Assembly: GCA_035772785.1 (NCBI GenBank)
Contig: JAOCPU010000002.1
Location: 496,001 to 560,000, forward strand
DNA: 64,000 bases
Direction of reading: 5' to 3'
From: Phlebiopsis flavidoalba
Taxonomy: Eukaryota; Basidiomycota; Agaricomycetes; Polyporales; Phanerochaetaceae
In this document: one piece after another, positions 59,224 to 64,000 of the stretch
Layout: each line of letters begins with the position of its first letter
Numbering within the stretch: position 1 is the first letter of the stretch
Notes under the pieces: model-generated
What the model was told of the DNA's origin: nothing
The model's database searches: none
What the model saw: only the letters and a program-made list of their open reading frames with translations
Translations under genes and position numbers: made by a program

Positions 59224-59877
59224 CGCATTTGAAGTCTACCCTCGCGAGTCGAAATATAAGAGTGCGGGGGGCACTCTAAAAGATGTACAAATGCACGTTT
59301 ATTGGTTAGGCTAGCCTGTATAGCATAGGGAACGGCAGTCGCGTACAGCCGATGCAAGGGTGGTGCTGTGTGCACAGTCGCCAACCACAAAGGATCCGAA
59401 CAGGCGTCCGTGAGAGAGAGCAGATAGAACGGGCCAAGATAGCTCAGAGGATGAAACGGTGTGTAGCGTTCGGCGGCAAGACAAGAGTCGTCGAGAGCGA
59501 ATATACGGGGAGGTGGTCGTGGTCGATGTCCAAGATGACGACTCGGGGCTCGACAAAAGCGGCTTACCCGCCCTCCCCTTACCCAATCAGGTTGATCGAG
59601 CAAGCGCTTTCTGGTAAAATCTCTAAGTTTTCTAGTGCAATTGGTGATTCTCCGACACGCTTTCCGGTGGAAACCTAGATTCGTCCGGCCGGGTCCCATT
59701 TAAGTGGCAGTGCTAACCATTATGGGCGTTTAATGTAAACCGGCCCATTACATTTTCGCGCATCGTACAACGTTGCAACTACCGACATCGTGCCATCGAG
59801 CTTATGCCCCAGGCTTGGTTATAAACCTTGCGAACAGTCCTTACCCCATCGATCCCTACTTGCCATTCACCTTCATC
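59224..59877. promoter_or_regulatory. Bidirectional promoter, CCR4 / mevalonate decarboxylase
   Basis: About 650 bases between the two start codons. Long minus-strand frames (to 59,699) that extend upstream of the CCR4 ATG are most likely its 5' untranslated part. I recognise no sterol-response element. Confidence 0.5.
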
Positions 59878-61261
59878 ATGTCTATCTACCAAGCTACCGC
59901 TTCGGCACCGGTCAACATCGCTTGCATCAAGTGAGTTGTGAGCAGAATACGTTGCAAGCTTGACCCATCCGCGCGTCAGATATTGCGGGGGGAAAACGAG
60001 ACACGAAAACTTATAGTCTTCCGACCAACCTCCTCACTGTCAGAGTTACTTTGGACCAAGATCATCTACGGTACGACTACAACATTTTCGCGGCGTAGCC
60101 CAGACGCGTCGTTTCGTGGACGGATCGTTTGTGGCTGAACGGTGTAGAGGAAGAAATCAAGGATGGAGGGAGACTGGCGACGTGTATCAGGGAAATGAAG
60201 CGTATGAGGCGAGAGGTGGAAACGAAAGTCCAAATGAGCCCAAGGTATGCTCTTCCGCCTTCATCTCTTTTCATCGTTGGTCGTACCTCACAATTGGGTA
60301 GTTGTCGCAGTATGGCGTGCACATCTGTTCACGGAACAACTTCCCCACCGCTGCGGGCCTAGCCTCTTCAGCGTCAGGCTTTGCAGCTCTCTCGTAGCGT
60401 CCCTTGCAGCCCTTTACAAGCTCCCTGCTACACCCTCCGAGCTTTCTTTGATTGCTCGTCAAGGCTCTGGCTCTGCATGCCGCTCGCTGTTTGGCGGGTA
60501 CGTCGCCTGGGAGATGGGCTCAGCGGCCGACGGCAGCGACTCTCTCGCTGTTGAGGTCGCTCCTCAGTCGCACTGGCCAGACATTCATGCACTCATTTGT
60601 GTCGTATCGGACGACAAGAAGGGCACGAGCTCAACATCTGGCATGCAACGCACAGTCGAGACTTCGACCTTGTTGCAGCATCGCATCAACCACGTCGTCC
60701 CCGCGCGCATGGACGCGATCAAGAAAGCCATCCTCGCACGCGATTTCGACGCGTTTGCCCGCATCACCATGCAGGACTCGAATTCGTTCCATGCCGTCTG
60801 CCTTGACACCGACCCCCCAATTTTCTACATGAACGACGTATCCCGCTCCATCATTGCGCTCGTGACGGAGTACAATCGCGTGTCCGTAGCGAACGGTGGC
60901 AAAGCTCAAAGCCGCATACACCTACGACGCTGGGCCCGAACGCAGTCATCTATGCCCCCAAAAGAGAACCTCAAGGAGATCGTCTCCATGATCGTCAAGT
61001 ACTTCCCCTCAAGCCGAACCATTCAAGGACCCATTCCGACTTTTCGGTGCCGAGAGTGTCGGCCAGGGTGCCGTAGTAGACGGGTTCAATACTGCGGTGG
61101 CCAAGCCGTTTGATGTCGGCGCGGTCAAGAGTCTTATCCATACCCGCGTTGGCGATGGACCAAGGGTTCTAGGCGATGAAGATACCCTTCTCAGTGCTAA
61201 TGGTTTTCCGCTGTTTGTCCTCTCTATAACACTAGGTTATAGAGTCGTGCTACATTTTTAA
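59878..61261 (+). CDS. MVD1: Diphosphomevalonate decarboxylase, frame-broken
   Basis: Converts mevalonate 5-diphosphate to isopentenyl diphosphate with ATP in the cytosol, feeding ergosterol and terpenoid synthesis (ERG19). The ATG at 59,878 gives [18 protein letters not shown]. Intron 59,931-59,979 has exact phase, so the next exon completes the family's K-Y-W-G-K motif. Then come a degraded substrate-binding loop, WLNGVEEEI, and the GHMP-kinase ATP loop [16 protein letters not shown] at about 60,343-60,390. [48 protein letters not shown] and TYDAGPNAV (the catalytic-Asp region) follow. The C-terminal [16 protein letters not shown] region sits in a third frame, with TAA at 61,259-61,261. Extra single A and C bases break the frame in exon 2. 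The length fits ~400 residues. Confidence 0.92.
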
Positions 61262-61322
61262 TTGGGATATATTCATCATCTGGAGCTACTGAGAACCAAG
61301 TCACCAAATACCAAAGGACCTC

Positions 61323-64000
61323 CTACGACGGGACCTGTACTCCGATGGTAGGACTCAACCAACTCTCGAAATCAGCCTCGTTGTTGCGGTTGCCAGTCAC
61401 CTTGAGGACACGCAGAAGGAGCTTATATTGACCATTTGGAATCGTAGTCCCGTTCGCGAAAGTTGGGACCCCCAGAACCGAGAGAAAACTCGTTGAAACC
61501 AGTGCCGTCCCTGTTGCCCCCCCCCCCCCAATACCATCAGGACAGGCCATACTCCTGGAAGAAGTACTCACGTTTCTGATCAGAGTTGCGCGACAAGAAG
61601 TCAAACTCGGCAATGTTGCCAATCGTCTTGATCGCGCTGAACGAGCTCTGAGAATCGCGCTGGTTGATTTGAGGGTCGTCGGTATCTTTTCCTTGGGGTC
61701 AACAAGGTCGACGAGCAAAAGCGGTGTACCGAAGTCCAAGCGCAATGAGCAACTCAGGCGTATCGTCGCCCACAAAGGTGAAGTTGCGTGGCGTGGTAAT
61801 GAAATCGCCTGCGGGATCCGTGAGCACTGGGAGGTCGACGCCGAAGAATACGTTTTGTGGTGTCAACAGTTTCTGCATTCTTCAGTGCCGCGGCAACACC
61901 GAGGTAGGTGACATGGAATGTCTCGGTCGCACTCTCGACTTGAATGAAGCCGGAGAAGACAGGCAGGCCAGAGGGGTCTACCCCTGACGGGGGCGTGATA
62001 TGCACAGTGATCTGCTGTATTTGGCCAGGGCGGACTGTCACGGAAGTCTCGCTGAACTTGACTCCCGCGGAGGCGTTTGGACAATGACACTGGCCCATCG
62101 GCCGCAAAGGCGGTACCCTGAGAATGCGACCGTGAGCGAAGTCTCATTGGCGCAGTTCGCCAACTTTACCGGTTGCAGCGACAGCGCAGTTCCTGCCGGG
62201 ACATGAGATAATTTGAAGGACTCCGCCGTCTTCCCGGTATTCTTGATAGTGAATGTGTGCCTACGCAGAGTCTAGTATCACGAAGAAACCTGAAGAATGA
62301 CCACTCACGTGCCGACGAAGTGTGCGGTGTCATTCAACAACAGCTCTCCGGGGGGAGACTATTATGTTTGTTGTAAGAGCGTGGAACGCATTCCACTAGT
62401 CCGGCGCCTTGTTGTGCGACAGTTTGCAGGGGATCACCGTCTGTATGGCTGCTGGGCACAAACTGAGCAGTAGTCTCGAACAAATCTCTCGCGGCCTTGC
62501 CAACTGCGGGACTCGTGCCTTTGACGCTGAATAGGAGTGCGGACACGCCGGCCATGGAAGGGCGTTGCCATCGAAGTACCCGACAAAACCGCAAAAGCTC
62601 CCAAGTGGGACAGGGAAAGTGGACAGAATATTTCCACCGGGTGGGGGCAGCGACTGCGGGCTTGAAGAACATGTCGTTGGTGGGGCCATAGGAGGTGAAT
62701 GTGGATATCAAGCCGCCAGTGGGATCAGGGAATTGAGTACTTGCGCCCGTCTGGGGGAATGAGATAGAAATGTTGGCACCAACAGACGCAAATTCATTCA
62801 CGAGTCTGTGAGGAATGTCAGGATTTGACACATTACAAATCGTCGCATGACGCACGAATACACCATCGTCGGCTTGAATTAAGACGGCAGTGACAAATTT
62901 CCGACGGTTACTGTCTTCAAAGCCCGAGCCATTGCTAGAGATAAACAACGTCAACATCAATACTGTACCGCACTGATAAAAAACACGGGACTCGTAAATC
63001 AAGGAGACGTTTCCGCCCTTGGCTGCGATATTCTGGTTAATTTCTGAACCTATGCAAGGGCTTCAGAATGGGCGATACGATTTTTGTTTTCACATGGCGG
63101 GAAGGATGTAAGTACGAGGTACAAGTACCTCGCCTTACAACGACGACGAACTTGCTAAGGTCAGGCGTGCTATCTGGAAGCGGATCACAGGCGTCGTTCG
63201 GCGACCGTGTGGTAATCAGTGCTGGTGGCAAATATATGGGGAAGTGTAGCGGTAATGGGGCAGCGGCAGAGCGTCAAAGTATGTGATTGGGTCGTGCTGC
63301 ACACCATGCACGGTGGCGTTCTGCAGCGGAATCACAGTGTTGTCGAGAGACGCCACGGAAATTGAGTCAATTGCATTGCCTGGGCTAGAGGTGAAGAAAC
63401 ATCCCCTTCGCACCATCATTTACCTAAGTTTGACGGCATGAGAAAGATTATCGCAACAGTTGCGAGATGCTTACCAGCAGCGATCGTGACGATTTTTAAC
63501 CCATGTCGGAATATGCGACTTGACACCACCGAGCTTGTAGATTCAGTCCAGCCATCTGCGCCTCCAAGAGACATTGTGAGGATATCTTGACCCTCGCTCA
63601 CACGCTCACCGCGCAGCAGAGCATCGACAATGACTGTTGCTAGCGTTAAATCGTTGGGCTCATGAGACAGCGAAGGAACATACTGTCGTCTGTTACGTTC
63701 ACCCGTACAACCGAAAATACGATACATCGAGATAGAAGCGTCAAAGGCGACACCACTTATATTGAACTGCATTGCCTGGATTGGCTCCAACAATCCCCTA
63801 AGAATAATTTAACGAACTATCAGTACACAATGTTAAATTGTGGCGCTTACTGAAACATGCGTTCCGTGACCATTGCATTGGTCCAACGGAATAGGATCTG
63901 GTATCGGGTATTTGAACCTAACGCGGCTTGTCAGCAGCATATTTTCTATATCATGGGCCGCGAGACGCACCGTTGTAAGCCATCCCCCACAAAATCAAAG
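61323..64000 (-). CDS. Subtilisin-like serine protease (S8), cut by window edge
   Basis: The gene runs off the right edge, so the prodomain and the catalytic Asp region are missing from view. From 64,000 inward: FDFVGDGYN-like start, PIPLDQCNGHGTHVS (catalytic His, about 63,850-63,890), ISGVAFDASISMYRIFGC, VDALLRGERVSEGQDILTMS and LGGADGWTE. A PA-type insert carries DACDPLPDSTPDLSKFVVVV, RRGTC and VSLIYES (about 63,000-63,190). The Ser loop GTSMATPF lies at about 62,555-62,583, with one extra C before MAGVSALL. After it come Fn3-like C-terminal beta domains and TAG at 61,323-61,325. The arrangement of S8 with PA insert and C-terminal Fn3-like part matches the secreted Vpr-type subtilases of basidiomycetes. 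Its 3' end is only 61 bases from the end of MVD1. A C13 run near 61,515 lies in the C-terminal part, probably in an intron. Confidence 0.88.

Noticed and set aside
58515..59699. 394-codon minus frame as a separate gene
   Set aside because: Its middle is CCR4 exon 1 read in frame, its start lies in the 5' leader and its end runs through an intron.

Overview
The window is nuclear DNA of a basidiomycete fungus, most likely an agaricomycete. It is not bacterial: recognisable genes are cut by short introns of about 50-70 bases with GT(GC)...AG ends. The gene set is also typical of agaricomycetes: an expanded CxxC-rich F-box family, a BTB/POZ protein, seven-helix membrane proteins of the DUF6533 kind, and a hyaluronan-synthase-like family 2 glycosyltransferase.

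Layout. 1-9.3 kb: a possible small secreted six-cysteine protein, a degraded F-box-like gene, and F-box copy C with a striking palindromic promoter. 9.9-12.35 kb: an element with two ~550-base inverted arms around an AT-rich core. 12.35-17.9 kb: GC-rich DNA with several short repeat families but no convincing gene. 18.6-22 kb: two convergent DUF6533-type membrane protein genes. 22-35.3 kb: a long, largely gene-free and mostly GC-rich stretch. 35.4-41.7 kb: F-box copies A and B in tandem. 42.4-64 kb: dense housekeeping DNA holding a glycosyltransferase, FGAM synthase (purines), a BTB protein, an unrecognised gene, a possible pterin dehydratase, an aldo/keto reductase, prefoldin subunit 4, the CCR4 deadenylase, mevalonate diphosphate decarboxylase (sterols), and a subtilisin-like protease that runs off the right edge.

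Almost every recognisable gene, including essential ones, is broken by one- or two-base indels, most of them extra bases in or beside homopolymers. Single-copy housekeeping genes would not all be dead side by side, so the simplest reading is an uncorrected long-read assembly, and apparent frameshifts should not be called pseudogenes without read support. Gene boundaries below are therefore outer limits, and exon structures are given only where I could check splice sites and phase.

The housekeeping genes do not form a pathway. The most interesting features are the F-box trio, the inverted-repeat element, the six-cysteine secreted candidate and the promoter palindromes. I did not find a convincing new multi-gene system.
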